A stretch of 64,000 nucleotides of DNA. Source: Onthophagus taurus. Taxonomy: Eukaryota; Arthropoda; Insecta; Coleoptera; Scarabaeidae. Of this stretch, positions 29,472 to 41,340 are shown piece after piece. Numbering within the stretch: the first letter of the stretch is position 1; the number at the start of each line of letters is the position of its first letter. The position numbers were made by a program, and so were the translations under genes. The notes beneath the pieces are model-generated. The model was not told the origin of the DNA. It was given only the letters and a program-made list of their open reading frames with translations, and searched no databases. Where the stretch lies: contig NW_027248940.1 in NCBI RefSeq assembly GCF_036711975.1, positions 6,696,001 to 6,760,000 on the forward strand. Direction: 5' to 3'.

Positions 29472-29879
29472 AGAGATTTGAAATTGAGAGATTCAAATAT
29501 AAACAAGAGCAACCGCTTATTAAAACTGTTGATGTTGTGAGTACCACAGATGAATGTGAAGTAAAAAGTTTCTAGAAATAATAGGTATTAATATTACATA
29601 AAAATGCAAACTAAGCAGTTTTATTAAATCACAGAGGTTCAGTAAAGTTCAATGCACCACGTCAGTGGAATTGTTAAGTTGCAATAATGCCGAGCAATAG
29701 AATTATTGGTGTAAATGAAATACGGATAAATAGAAATTTAAAACGTTAATTCTAATTAATTATAAGGAAGTAATAAATTAAAAGTTTTAAATAAATAACA
29801 GGATTTATTAATATTTAAGTTGGCAATAATGCAAAGTAAATATACATTTTATTTAGAAAAAAAGGAAAAACATTTAAAC
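29472..29879. other. Intergenic region of Polinton-2
   Basis: About 400 bp between PolB and the integrase remnant; no gene seen. It carries a diverged copy of the spacer motif at 24930-25090 (GTTCAATGCACC, GAGCAATAGAATTATTGG, ATTATAAGGAAGTAA). Two similar non-coding segments thus bracket PolB. Confidence 0.6.
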
Positions 29880-30334
29880 CTAAACGATATTGTCTTTCGG
29901 TATCCAACTGTTATGGGATGAATCGAATCCTAACCACTTAACGAACACTTGATTCTTTCTTCTCTTTAACACTTTTTCAACAAGATACACATCAGGTTGT
30001 TTGGATCTTTGAAGTTCGAATTCATAAAAAGCTCCTTTAATAGGTTGTCCATTCATATCTTCTAATAAATAAGAAATTGGATTCGTAATTTGTGTTTTAA
30101 TTATTTTAAATAACTCAGTGGTCCAGTTGGGTAAATATTCCTTATCGAAGACATGCTTATGCTTGCTAATGCGAACTACATCTCCAACATTAAAGTTTCC
30201 CTTACCGGCAATTTTAATATGATTGTACACCGTATTGAGAGGTTTATTTTCTATAGATTTCGAATTTATTTGAAATGGTTTAATTTTCGTGGTTGAATGC
30301 TTTGAATTGTTATATTGAGTTGTAATAGCATAAT
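29880..30334 (-). pseudogene. INT: Polinton-2 integrase, C-terminal fragment
   Basis: About 150 codons aligned with the C-terminal half of the 3499-4434 integrase: a degenerate HSTT segment, FNVGDVVRISKHKHVF, and the chromo-like tail PDVYLVEKVLKRRKNQVFVKWLG. It ends abruptly where the 152-bp satellite starts; the catalytic core is missing. Confidence 0.88.
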
Positions 30335-32538
30335 ATCACGTTTTGGGCACATTTTGTTTTTTATCTCCAACATGCTCCAACATGTCATTTGGCGCCTGAA
30401 TATCACATATATGGTCGATAGAATTATCGGAACCAAAAGTGATAGAAAGTTCAAGCATGGCTCAGAACGGCGTATAACGTCATAATATCACGTTTTGGGA
30501 ACATTTTGTTTTTTATCTCCAACATGCTCCAATATGACATTTGGCGCCTGAATATCACAAGTATGGTCAACAGAATTATCGGAACCAAAATTGATAGAAA
30601 GTTCAAACATGGCTCAGAACGGCGTATAACGTCATAATATCACGTTTTGGGCACATTTTGTTTTTTATCTCCAACATGCTCCAATATGACATTTGGCGCG
30701 TGAATATAACAAATATGGTCAACAGGATTATCGGAACCAAAAGTGATAGAAATTTCAAACATGGCTCAGAACGGCGTATAACGTCATAATATCACGTTTT
30801 GGGAACATTTTGTTTTTTATCTCCAACATGCTCCAATATAACATTTGGCGCCTGAATATAACAAATATGGTCAACAGGATTATCGGAACCAAAAGTGATA
30901 GAAAGTTCAAACATGGCTCAGAACGGCGTATAACGTCATAATGTCACGTTTTGGGAACATTTTGTTTTTTATCTCCAACATGCTCCAATATGACATTTGG
31001 CCCCTGAATATCACATATATGGTTGACAGAATTATCGGAACCAAAAGTGATAGAAAGTTCAAACATGGCTCAGAACGGCGTATAACGTCATAATATCACG
31101 TTTTGGGCACATTTTGTTTTTTATCTCCAACATTCTCCAACATGTCATTTGGCGCCTGAATATCACATATATGGTCGAAAGAATTATCGGAAGCAAAAGT
31201 GATAGAAAGTTCAAACATAGCTCAGAACGGCGTATAACGTCATAATATCACGTTTTTGGCACATTTTGTTTTTTATCTCCAACATGCTCCAACATGTCAT
31301 TTGGCGCCTGAATATCACAAATATGGTCAACAGAATTATCGGAACCAAAAGTGATAGAAAGTTCAAACATGGCTCAGAACGGCGTATAACGTCATAATAT
31401 CATGTTTTGGCACATTTTGTTTTTTATCTCCAACATGCTCCAACATGTCCTTTGGCACCTGAATATCGCGTGTATAGTCGACAGAATTATCGGTTCCAAA
31501 AGTGATAGAAAGTTCAAACATGGCTCAGAACGGCGTATAACGTCATAATATCACGTTTTGGGCACATTTTGTTTTTTATCTCCAACATGCTCCAACATGT
31601 CATTTGGCGCCTGAATATAACAAATATGGTCAACAGGATTATCGGAACCAAAAGTGATAGAAAGTTCAAACATGGCTCAGAACGGCGTATAACGTCATAA
31701 TATCACGTTTTGGGAACATTTTGTTTTTTATCTCCAACATGCTCCAATATGACATTTGGCCCCTGAATATCACATATATGGTTGACAGAATTATCGGAAC
31801 CAAAAGTGATAGAAAGTTCAAACATGGCTCAGAACGGCGTATAACGTCATAATATCACGTTTTGGGCACATTTTGTTTTTTATCTCCAACATGCTCCAAC
31901 ATGTCATTTGGCGCCTGAATATCACATATATGGTCGAAAGAATTATCGGAAGCAAAAGTGATAGAAAGTTCAAACATAGCTCAGAACGGCGTATAACGTC
32001 ATAATATCACGTTTTTGGCACATTTTGTTTTTTATCTCCAACATGCTCCAACATGTCATTTGGCGCCTGAATATCACAAATATGGTCAACAGAATTATCG
32101 GAACCAAAAGTGATAGAAAGTTCAAACATGGCTCAGAACGGCGTATAACGTCATAATATCATGTTTTGGCACATTTTGTTTTTTATCTCCAACATGCTCC
32201 AACATGTCATTTGGCACCTGAATATCGCGTGTATAGTCGACAGAATTATCGGTTCCAAAAGTGATAGAAAGTTCAAACATGGCTCAGAACGGCGTATAAC
32301 GTCATAATATCACGTTTTGGGCACATTTTGTTTTTTATCTCCAACATGCTCCAACATGTCATTTGGCGCCTGAATATCACAAATATGGTCAACAGAATTA
32401 TCGGAACCAAAAGTGATAGAAAGTTCAAACATGGCTCAGAACGGCGTATAACGTCATAATATCACGTTTTGGGCACATTTTGCTTTTTATCTCCAGCATG
32501 CTCCAACATGTCATTTGGCGCCTGAATATCACATATAT
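30329..32538. repeat. 152-bp satellite array, about 14.5 units, with 5-unit higher-order structure
   Basis: Unit starts (CATAATATCACG) fall at 30329, 30481, 30633, 30785, 30937, 31089, 31241, 31393, 31544, 31696, 31848, 32000, 32152, 32303 and 32455. Variant units recur with a 759-bp offset (31089 and 31848, 31241 and 32000, 31393 and 32152). ORFs here are not credible. Confidence 0.97.
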
Positions 32539-32640
32539 GATAATTGTTTTTGGTTTTTCTTAACATTGTGTTGATTTAGATGAAAATACTTTTTTCTATA
32601 CTTTTTCAATGTTATATTTATTTAAGTTCTCTATTCAACA

Positions 32641-32669
32641 TGTTTCGAGGATCCAGTCCTCATCTTCAG
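32641..32669 (-). ncRNA. Hammerhead-ribozyme-like motif, left Penelope arm
   Basis: On the minus strand CTGAAGA, a GAGGA/TCCTC stem, then GAAAC. Hammerheads are known in Penelope termini. Here the sequence after the core reads ATGTTG and stem I is weak, so activity is doubtful. Confidence 0.35.
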
Positions 32670-33192
32670 GAAAATTCCTGTACATGAATACAAGATAATC
32701 AAATCAAAATTAAGTTTGAAATTCAAAACAGTGTGTAAAAGAAAAGAAAATTAAAATTATTTTTAGGTTATGTCTTAAAGAAAAATTAAAAATTATTGTG
32801 TCCTTATTTCTACTTACGTCAATTTTTGAATAAAAGATAACCATATCCCTCGGATTACAATTCAAAACTCTCACGACTAAACAATTAAAACAGAAATAAA
32901 CTATTAAAATTGAATCGGAAGATTCTGGAATTCATCGGCGTGTATTATGGAACCAGTTTTGGATGACGTATTATCGTTATGCTATATATAACAAAATCAA
33001 ACTTAAATTAAGATTAAAATCAAATACAATTGGCGACACTGAATTCGGATGGTTAAATGAATCAAATTTAAAAATTTTGTTTTAAAAACTTTCTTTAAAT
33101 TGGTGTTGGGTTTGTGATGAGTTGTGATGGGAAGTTTGTGAGTTTTGTGAATAGGATGGGAATAGTAGCCAAGGAACCAAAATATTGCAGAA

Positions 33193-33604
33193 TCAAGTCG
33201 CTACTTTATCTTGATACTCTCGTTTATTTTGGTGTTTAGTAGGTGTGAACGGTTGTTTTAGGAATGAATAAATTGGTCTATGGAAAGTTTGTACTTGTTC
33301 GTTAAGGCATACGGTATTGGGATTGTTAAATATAAATTTTTTAATCTCGTATCCTTCCAGTAATTCCATTAAATGTATTAATATTGTGGAGTATGTGTGC
33401 ATCATTGTTTTCATTGAATTCGTGGTCATGATTAAATATTAGGTGTTCACCAAAGTTAGAATTGTCTCTAGTTTTATGTTCTTTTATTCGTCTTTTTAGT
33501 GCTCTACCTGTCTCACCTATGTATGTTGCGTTGCAAGTTGTGCATTCCAATTTATATACTCCATTTTTGTCGAGTGTATTGAACGATTGTTTATTATTTA
33601 TCAA
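33193..33604 (-). pseudogene. GIY-YIG endonuclease domain of left Penelope arm, frameshifted
   Basis: Seen: GVYKLECTTCNATYIGETGR (GIY-YIG type) with RRIKEHK and FGEHLIFNHDH. The frame then shifts before the C-terminal EGYEIKKF...LNEQ segment (33429-33193). The junction to RT is also out of frame. The right arm has identical breaks. Confidence 0.85.
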
Positions 33605-33636
33605 GGAATTAGTTAAAGTGTTGTTCGTTTTGAAAG

Positions 33637-34528
33637 TTATATTAAGATCATATTTTGTAAAAATTTCTTTATTTTAGTAGTTAAATGTCCTGGGTATTGT
33701 ATTAAAGAACAATATGTAGGTTTATTTCTTTGATTACAGGGTATCAATGATGTAGTGTTTTGCAGGTGGCACTTTTGTTTTTGTTTGTCAATCATTTTGT
33801 CAATTAAGTTTTCTGGGAAATTACTGTTTCTTATTATCTGTTTGATAATGTTCAATTCCTTTTTTAAGCTTTCCGGTTTTAAATATGTATTAAAGGCTCT
33901 ATGTAAGTATGTTCTAATTGCTGCCATTTTATGAGTGTTTGAGTGAAATGAGTTATAGGGAATAATGGAGTCTGTTTGTGTGGGTTTTCTGTAAATGTTG
34001 TAATGTACGTCATTGTCTATTTTATATATTTCGACATCAAGAAAGTTTATTTTATTATTATTTTCAATTTCTGTGGTGAATTTTATGTTGGGGTGTAGTT
34101 TATTAAGGTATGAGTGCATATTTTCAGCTATGGAATGGTCTCGGGTATCAAATATTACTAAAATGTCGTCTACATATCGTTTCCATGTTATGATCTTGTT
34201 CCTAAAAGGGTTGATATTGTTCATTATATGGTCGTTTTCTAGTTTATTGAGGAAAATGTCAGCTATTAGTCCACTGAGGGGTGAACCCATTGGTAGACCT
34301 TCGTTGTACATATACATTTTATCATTAAACAGGCAAAAGTTTTGTTCGATGCATAGTTTGAACAAATTATATATTGTGTCTATTTCTCCTTTATCCTTTA
34401 GTTTAGTTTCCAATATGGTTCTGATAATTTCCAATGATTCTCCAGTAGGTATGTTAGTGTATAGATTGGTTATGTCATATGAAACTAGAAGGTAAGTTTC
34501 CTTTAACGTTAAGCTGTTAAGTTCTGAT
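33637..34528 (-). pseudogene. Penelope reverse transcriptase, left arm (5' truncated)
   Basis: Seen: GLPMGSPLSGLIADIFLN (motif B) and RYVDDILVIF (catalytic), then the thumb-like KINFLDVEIYK region. It lacks the N-terminal RT motifs; the copy stops at 34528 where the opposing copy begins. Stop at 33637 comes before the endonuclease, one base out of register. Confidence 0.88.
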
Positions 34529-35716
34529 CAAATTGAAAGAAATCCCACTGTCACTTTTAATAATAAGGTTAGGAGATATATTAACAAAATAAAAGAAACC
34601 CTATCTAAATATGAAAAATACCCCAATAAGTTACTTCCGATGAACCCAAAAATACCACGACTATACTCCCTCATTAAACTGCATAAAGAAAATCATCCCA
34701 TACGACCAATCATTACCTCAATAGACTCTAGCACTTATAAAATAGCAAAATTCCTTATAACCTTCATGAAAAATGTCATTCAATTTTAACCAAATCACAC
34801 AGTTAAAAATAGAAACGATTTACTGACAGAACTTAACAGCTTAACGTTAAAGGAAACTTACCTTCTAGTTTCATATGACATAACCAATCTATACATTAAC
34901 ATACCTACTGGAGAATCATTGGAAATTATCAGAACCATATTGGAAACTAAACTAAAGGATAAAGGAGAAATAGACACAATATATAATTTGTTCAAACTAT
35001 GCATCGAACAAAACTTTTGCCTGTTTAATGATAAAATGTATATGTACAACGAAGGTCTACCAATGGGTTCACCCCTCAGTGGACTAATAGCTGACATTTT
35101 CCTCAATAAACTAGAAAACGACCATATAATGAACAATATCAACCCTTTTAGGAACAAGATCATAACATGGAAACGATATGTAGACGACATTTTAGTAATA
35201 TTTGATACCCGAGACCATTCCATAGCTGAAAATATGCACTCATACCTTAATAAACTACACCCCAACATAAAATTCACCACAGAAATTGAAAATAATAATA
35301 AAATAAACTTTCTTGATGTCGAAATATATAAAATAGACAATGACGTACATTACAACATTTACAGAAAACCCACACAAACAGACTGCATTATTCCCTATAA
35401 CTCATTTCACTCAAACACTCATAAAATGGCAGCAATTAGAACATACTTACATAGAGCCTTTAATACATATTTAAAACCGGAAAGCTTAAAAAAGGAATTG
35501 AACATTATCAAACAGATAACAAGAAACAGTAATTTCCCAGAAAACTTAATTGACAAAATGATTGACAAACAAAAACAAAAGTGCCACCTGCAAAACACTA
35601 CATCATTGATACCCTGTAATCAAAGAAATAAACCTACATATTGTTCTTTAATACAATACCCAGGACATTTAACTACTAAAATAAAGAAATTTTTACAAAA
35701 TATGATCTTAATATAA
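34529..35716 (+). pseudogene. Penelope reverse transcriptase, right arm
   Basis: Longer copy: upstream of the shared part it adds RYINKIKETLSKYEK and PKIPRLYSLIKLHKENHPIRPI, typical N-terminal Penelope RT. A TAA near 34788 follows IQF. The open part from 34919 carries the YVDD site. Two amino-acid changes separate it from the left arm over 265 residues. Confidence 0.88.
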
Positions 35717-35748
35717 CTTTCAAAACGAACAACACTTTAACTAATTCC

Positions 35749-36160
35749 TTGATAAATAATAAACAATCGTTCAATACACTCGACAAAAATGGAGTATATA
35801 AATTGGAATGCACAACTTGCAACGCAACATACATAGGTGAGACAGGTAGAGCACTAAAAAGACGAATAAAAGAACATAAAACTAGAGACAATTCTAACTT
35901 TGGTGAACACCTAATATTTAATCATGACCACGAATTCAATGAAAACAATGATGCACACATACTCCACAATATTAATACATTTAATGGAATTACTGGAAGG
36001 ATACGAGATTAAAAAATTTATATTTAACAATCCCAATACCGTATGCCTTAACGAACAAGTACAAACTTTCCATAGACCAATTTATTCATTCCTAAAACAA
36101 CCGTTCACACCTACTAAACACCAAAATAAACGAGAGTATCAAGATAAAGTAGCGACTTGA
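35749..36160 (+). pseudogene. GIY-YIG endonuclease domain of right Penelope arm, frameshifted
   Basis: Same content and same frame breaks as 33193-33604. The damage therefore predates, or was shared by, both arms. Confidence 0.85.
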
Positions 36161-36683
36161 TTCTGCAATATTTTGGTTCCTTGGCTACTATTCCCATCCT
36201 ATTCACAAAACTCCCAAACTTCCCATCACAACTCATCACAAACCCAACACCAATTTATAGAAAGTTTTTAAAACAAAATTTTTAAATTTGAGTCATTTAA
36301 CCATCCGAATTCAATGTCGCTAATTGTATTTGATTTTAATCTTAATTTAAGTTTGATTTTGTTATATATAGCATAACGATAATACGTCATCCAAAACTGG
36401 TTCCATAATACACGCCGATGAATTCCAGAATCTTCCGATTCAATTTTAATAGTTTATTTCTGTTTTAATTGTTTAGTCGTGAGAGTTTTGAATTGTAATC
36501 CGAGGGATATGGTTATCTTTTATTCAAAAATTGACGTAAGTAGAAATAAGGACACAATAATTTTTAATTTTTCTTTAAGACATAACCTAAAAATAATTTT
36601 AATTTTCTTTTCTTTTACACACTGTTTTGAATTTCAAACTTAATTTTGATTTGATTATCTTGTATTCATATACAGGAATTTTC

Positions 36684-36716
36684 CTGAAGATGAGGACTGG
36701 ATCCTCGAAACATGTC
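36684..36716 (+). ncRNA. Hammerhead-ribozyme-like motif, right Penelope arm
   Basis: CTGAAGA, one unpaired T, a GAGGA/TCCTC stem, GAAAC, then ATGTC, which could give a 2-bp stem III and a GUC cleavage triplet. Stem I pairing (TTTTC with GAATA) is short and mismatched. Confidence 0.4.
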
Positions 36717-36778
36717 GAATAGAGAACTTAAATAAATATAACATTGAAAAAGTGTAGAAAAAAGTATTTTCATCTAAA

Positions 36779-36949
36779 TCACATATATGGTCGATAGAAT
36801 TATCGGAACCAAAAGTGATAGAAAGTTCAAACATGGCTCAGAACGGCGTATAACGTCATAATATCACGTTTTGGGCACATTTTGTTTTTTATCTCCAACA
36901 TGCTCTAATATGACATTTGGCGCCTGAATATCACAAATATCACGTCGTG
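36779..36949. repeat. Satellite remainder, right of the Penelope pair
   Basis: About 1.1 units of the 152-bp satellite, continuing the array interrupted at 32538. Confidence 0.95.
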
Positions 36950-38427
36950 GGGCTCCACCTAGCGGTGGATGGTGGAACTTAGCGGTTTAGAGTTCTGTAG
37001 GGCGCAGTAAGGGGGTTGGGTGATAGATGGCGCGCGTAAATTTAAAATCGTTAAAAAAAGGTTTCGAACAACGTGGTGTCACCTAGCGGTGGAACGTATA
37101 TCTGTTGAGTGATAAATGGCGCGCGTCTGGGCTTTCTAGCCCAAAATCGCATAAGATTTAACATAGGGGAGTCGGAAGTCACATTTTATCCCTACCACTA
37201 CCTCCTTTTGAGGTTCTGACCACGCCCACATTTTAAAGTCCCAAGAACCCTCTTTTTGCTGGAAAATTTGAATGCTGCTATCTAACCTTACCACGATGAC
37301 GTCATCGTAGCTGCAAGGAGAAATCTAGAAACTTTAAAGTCAATAAACCACCAAAACCTTTTCAGTTTAATGCAGTTGAACAGAACAAAAAAAAAACAAA
37401 AATTAATATTAATTTATTAATTAAAACATAAATTTAATAATACAATAAGGTTAATAAACCTCCGCGATACGTTTTGATAAAAATACGAATAAACCATCCT
37501 ACAAATCAACAACTGATGGCCATGTAGATGATGGTGAAGCGGATTACGCTTCACAGACTTAAATCACATATAATTTATTCACTTCTAATTCAGATATGTT
37601 CTTCTTCGGGGCAAATTGATACTGCTCTATAACTGATTTAAACGTGACATACTAGCTTAAGTTGCTTTATAACGTGAGCGAGCGGTGTGAGCAGTAGTAG
37701 AAGGTAACAACTGACTTCTATATGAAAATTTTAATCGTTCATACCATCGGGAACAACCTTGAAAAATGTTAGAATGTGTGTTGCGCAACAACAATAACTT
37801 AAACGTTTATACGTAATTAGACGAATATAAAGTTGTTATACAATGCAAATAATATATTATGCATTGTATTTTCTCGAATCTTCGCCGCACCCTTGATTTA
37901 TTGACAGTGTATGCAAATAGAAATGCAAATGAAAATAGAACTTTAAAATGCAATAAAATAAAGTTGACTATAATACAATGTATGACGTGTTTTAACTGGA
38001 ATAAATATGAAATCGGTTCGATTTAAGGAAGAGATTGAGATTTATGAAGTAGAGTGTGATGATGTAGAGCTCTGTTCAGATTTAATGCGAATCGTCCGCT
38101 GTCCGACATGATCCTGGTACTAGAAGAAGACGGAGACATCTTTTGTTTCTATTCAATTCGATTTCTGAGACTAACGGAAGAGGGTAACTTCCTTAACCCA
38201 GGTAAAACCGTCCCAGTTTGATGTGGGCCGAAGAATGGATCACCCTTTTTTTAAATGTGTTGATTTTATTTTATTTTAAATCTTTTTTGATATTTTTAAG
38301 AACAACAAATACACGATTTCTTATATGTTCCTCTAATAAATGATTTTAGTGTATTTCTATAAATAAAACGTCGGATAAAAATCTCAGTAATATAATTAAT
38401 ATAATATAAAACTTATAAATAAAGCTT
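36950..38427. other. Non-coding region right of Polinton-2
   Basis: Contains two related blocks with CACCTAGCGGTGG and GATAGATGGCGCGCGT (36960-37130). The first, with its GGATGGTGGAAC, is the inverse of 62400-62440. It also holds the inverted partner of 24683-24790 (37140-37240). One 34-codon ORF (37991?-38110, MKSVRFKEEIEIYEV...) has a PP1-type SVRF motif but no further support. Otherwise nothing recognised. Confidence 0.55.
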
Positions 38428-38428
38428 T

Positions 38429-38482
38429 ATGAAACTCTCCTTCAAATTTTAATTATATTTAAAATTTGAAGGAGAGTTTCAT
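38429..38482. repeat. Perfect palindrome with 24-bp arms
   Basis: ATGAAACTCTCCTTCAAATT... and its exact complement around a 6-nt TTATAT centre. It directly precedes the Tc1-like fragment. Confidence 0.95.
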
Positions 38483-38525
38483 TTTAAAATTACGTGCATT
38501 CAATTTGTCCGTTTTCTTAAATACA

Positions 38526-38885
38526 ATGCCTTGTGTTCCTTGTCAACGAGAGTCAGGTTTGACTACGAGGCGAGCAATTATTGCACTTCATCAAGAAGGA
38601 ATAGATAAACGGGAAATTGCCGAACGTGTAGGCTTATCAGTAAGATTTGAAGAAAATGGGAAAGTTGGCCTTATAACATCTAGATCAGGCCTAAGACTTA
38701 TTCTTAATAATGCTCAACGAAGGGGAATTGCTGAATACGTCACCTCCAATCCATTTACAACGTCCACAATTATCAAGGATTTAATTCGATATATTTTTGA
38801 TATCATCAGTAAAAACCTTGTATCTAGAAGGGATCATCACGATTGTCCAAGACAATTCACCCGTGCATTCTTCAAGAATTGTTGA
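38526..38885 (+). pseudogene. Tc1/mariner-type transposase N-terminal fragment
   Basis: About 119 codons from MPCVPC. A helix-turn-helix (TTRRAIIALHQEGIDKREIAERVGLS) is followed by a second domain with AQRRGIAEYVTSNPFTT, the usual paired-type DNA-binding part of Tc1 transposases. The DDE catalytic part is absent and the frame ends in unrelated sequence. Host or Polinton function unlikely. Confidence 0.65.
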
Positions 38886-39405
38886 AAAACAGTTCAATAA
38901 ATATGCCAACTTTCCGATTCGCAACGTAAAATCCGTAATTATTTTCATTTACTACAGAAATTGTGTAAAGTAAATGGATTGCTTATACTTATTTATTTTC
39001 TTAATTTTTCTTTGTGATTCAGTCATCTTGGCCATAAATCACATCACTCCGCTAGCCTGTTCGGAACTTTTACAACACTACAGAGCAGGTAAAACCTGGA
39101 TTGAATGCCTCGTGAACGTAGGTCGTTTCTAGTACAATTTTATGCCTCTACGAGCGGCTCTTTTCGCATTATATCTGAACAGAACTGTACATAAAAGAGC
39201 AAGAAGTGGACGGGAATGGTTAGAGGCGGTAATTGATAGACAACGATTTCCAAAGACGTATTAAAGAAATTGAACGAATTCTTAATAAAATATTGCGTGA
39301 AAAATTGTTAAAAATGAAAGAATAAATAAAACATAATAAAATGTATTGTTTTAATTACTTTAGTTTTAGTATAGAGTTGTATAAAACCTATTGTATAAAA
39401 CGTGT
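38886..39405. other. Unassigned region with one small ORF
   Basis: A 52-codon ORF at 38974-39132 begins with a signal-peptide-like hydrophobic stretch (CLYLFIFLIFLCDSVILA); the same strand shows further short open pieces in other frames to 39260. I cannot assign it. Nothing else seen. Confidence 0.35.
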
Positions 39406-40130
39406 TTATAAATTAAATTTTATGTATGGTTGAATTAAATTCAAAGCGTCAGTGTAATCCTGAGGATTCTTTGATGGCCAAATTACTGAATCAGGTCCAG
39501 ATAACCATCCAACTGGATCTCCTCTATTTCCGTTTCTTACATTATTTGTTAACCAATTTAATACGTTTTTATGTGATATACGTGAGAATGGTTGCAATTG
39601 AAATTCACAGTTGAACTCTGATGATAGATCTAAACATTTCTTTACAAATTCATTATCTGCACAATACAAAGCATCACAAATAAGTTTATTGTAATAGTAG
39701 GAAAAGTTGTTATATTTACATGCTATATTAGAAATTGAAATAGTGTTTTTATTTTTAAATACTTTTAATAGTAAATACTTTCTATACATTTATCGACAAT
39801 TTTACTATCAAGTTTATCAGCAATCAAATCGAAATCTTTAAGATTTAAATCATTTTGATTGTCGTTTTCAGTCAGAAGATTTATAGAGTGTTTAAACAAG
39901 TGATCGAGATTAAGTTTCTCTTTTAAAATTACTTCTAAAAGGTTAATAGAGATTAATCGTAAATTTGCATATGATAATAATCGATCAGGAAGCATTATTT
40001 TATCAAAAATGGTCTGGACTCCAGCAAGATTGTCTTCTCTTATAAACCTTTTCAAATGATGAAAGTAAATATGCTCCAACTCTCTATAAAAATCACATTG
40101 AATTAAAAATAAACTTGATTCAACTGCCAT
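39406..40130 (-). pseudogene. Unrecognised gene in two overlapping frames
   Basis: Two ORFs (40130-39765, 121 aa; 39789-39406, 127 aa) overlap by 25 bp in different frames and probably are one gene with a frameshift near 39780. The helical composition (ELEHIYFHHLKRFIREDN, LICDALYCADNEFVKKCLDL) is repeat-like, but no ankyrin or other consensus is convincing. It lies beyond the Polinton-3 integrase, where Polinton-1 has PolB. Function unknown. Confidence 0.45.
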
Positions 40131-40443
40131 AATGACAACAATAACACTACTATCACAAACAAGATTTCAGTTAATTCTGTGGTAAAGATTCAATTGCTCA
40201 TTCTTTATTATCTTCATCCCCACCACCATCACTACTACCACAACAACTAGTCTCATAACCTCATGGAACATACTTACTTATTTACTGAGAATGCTTATCG
40301 CAAAATACTTGGGAAACGTTGATGCACAAAAGAAACGTTTAAACAAAACATGATTTGAAGGCGGAGGAGATAAGTATACTACTAAAATAAGGGCCAGATA
40401 ATATATTAAAAGAGTTGTTTTATTTAAAAAAATCTAATTACTA

Positions 40444-41340
40444 CTACACAATATCTGATTTCTTAATCCAACTTCTTTCATCTATTCCAAACCACTTGAC
40501 GTACATTCTGTTTCCTTTTCGTTTTAGAATCTTTTCAATCAACTGTATGTCAGGATAATGAGTCCGTTGTAATTCTTCAGTATAGAAAGCTCCTTTAATG
40601 TCATCACCTTTCAAATCTTGTAATAAATACGTCACTGGATTACTATATTGAATCTTAACAATTTTAAAAACTTCATTGCTCCAGTTAGGAGTATACCCTT
40701 CGGTGAACACACCACGATGTTTAGATATTCTTACAAAGTCATTCAAATGAAATTTTGTGTGTAAAGTTTGACTTTGATAATGTGTTTTTCTATTATAATC
40801 AGTACGCAATAGCTTTTCCTCATCCGCCTCTATTGGTTTCATACCTGTAGTGGAATGCTTGCGGGTATTATATATTAATAAAATTTTAAACATTTTTAAA
40901 CAATTTTAAATAATTAAACCTTTTAAAGTTCTATTTAAACGTTCAACGATAGATGCTTTTAATGAGCTAAACGTAGAGTAATGATTAATTTTTAATTTAC
41001 TCATAAGTGACATAAAATCTTTATTATAAAACTCTTTTCCTTGATCGGTTTGAAGGTTTTTTGGTACGTTTGCATCCTTTAAAATACTTTTCATTGCTTT
41101 AGTAACATCTTTACCTGATTTAGTTTTTACCGGAACAGCCCATGCATATTTGCTAAAGACATCAATTACAACGAGTATATAACGATAACCACTATTTTGT
41201 CGTGCATAAGGTATCATCTCTACTAAATCAGCCTGGTATAAATCATTTATCCCTTTAGTAAGTACATGTCTTCTTTTAAAATGTATTCGAGCAGGTTTAT
41301 GAAGTTCTTCAGCTAATTTTCTTTTAATATCAGAGGACAT
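40444..41340 (-). pseudogene. INT: Polinton-3 integrase, internal break
   Basis: Two parts: 41340-40906 with D (YQADLVEMIP), D (TDQGKEF) and E (VERLNRT), and 40893-40444 with RKHSTTGMKP, FVRISKHRGVF and the chromo-like tail RMYVKWFG. About 20 codons between them are missing and replaced by AT-rich slippage (40880-40915) with a stop. Confidence 0.88.

Larger units (their letters stand above)
32539..36778. mobile_element. Penelope-like element pair in head-to-head orientation
   Basis: The left arm (32570-34528, minus) and right arm (34841-36778, plus) are near-identical inverted copies around a 312-bp centre that belongs to the longer right copy. The pair interrupts a satellite unit, with TCACATATATG on both sides (about 11-bp target duplication, 32528-32538 and 36779-36789). 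Both arms share the same frameshifts. Confidence 0.9.
24683..37240. mobile_element. Polinton-2 remnant, carrying satellite and Penelope insertions
   Basis: PolB (25962-29471) and an integrase tail (29880-30334) on the minus strand are Polinton genes; capsid genes are absent. An inverted repeat of about 105 bp (24683-24790 and 37140-37240, sharing TTTAAAATGTGGGCGTGG and GTTAAATCTTATG) could be the remains of its terminal repeats. These boundaries are tentative. Confidence 0.55.

Noticed and set aside
30329-32538. CRISPR-like array suggested by regular 152-bp spacing
   Set aside because: The entire unit repeats with no variable spacers; it is a eukaryotic satellite.
37991-38110. 34-codon ORF with SVRF as a second PPP1R15-like gene
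   Set aside because: Only the short PP1-type motif is present; the W-E...RF..RI part is missing and the start position was not verified.
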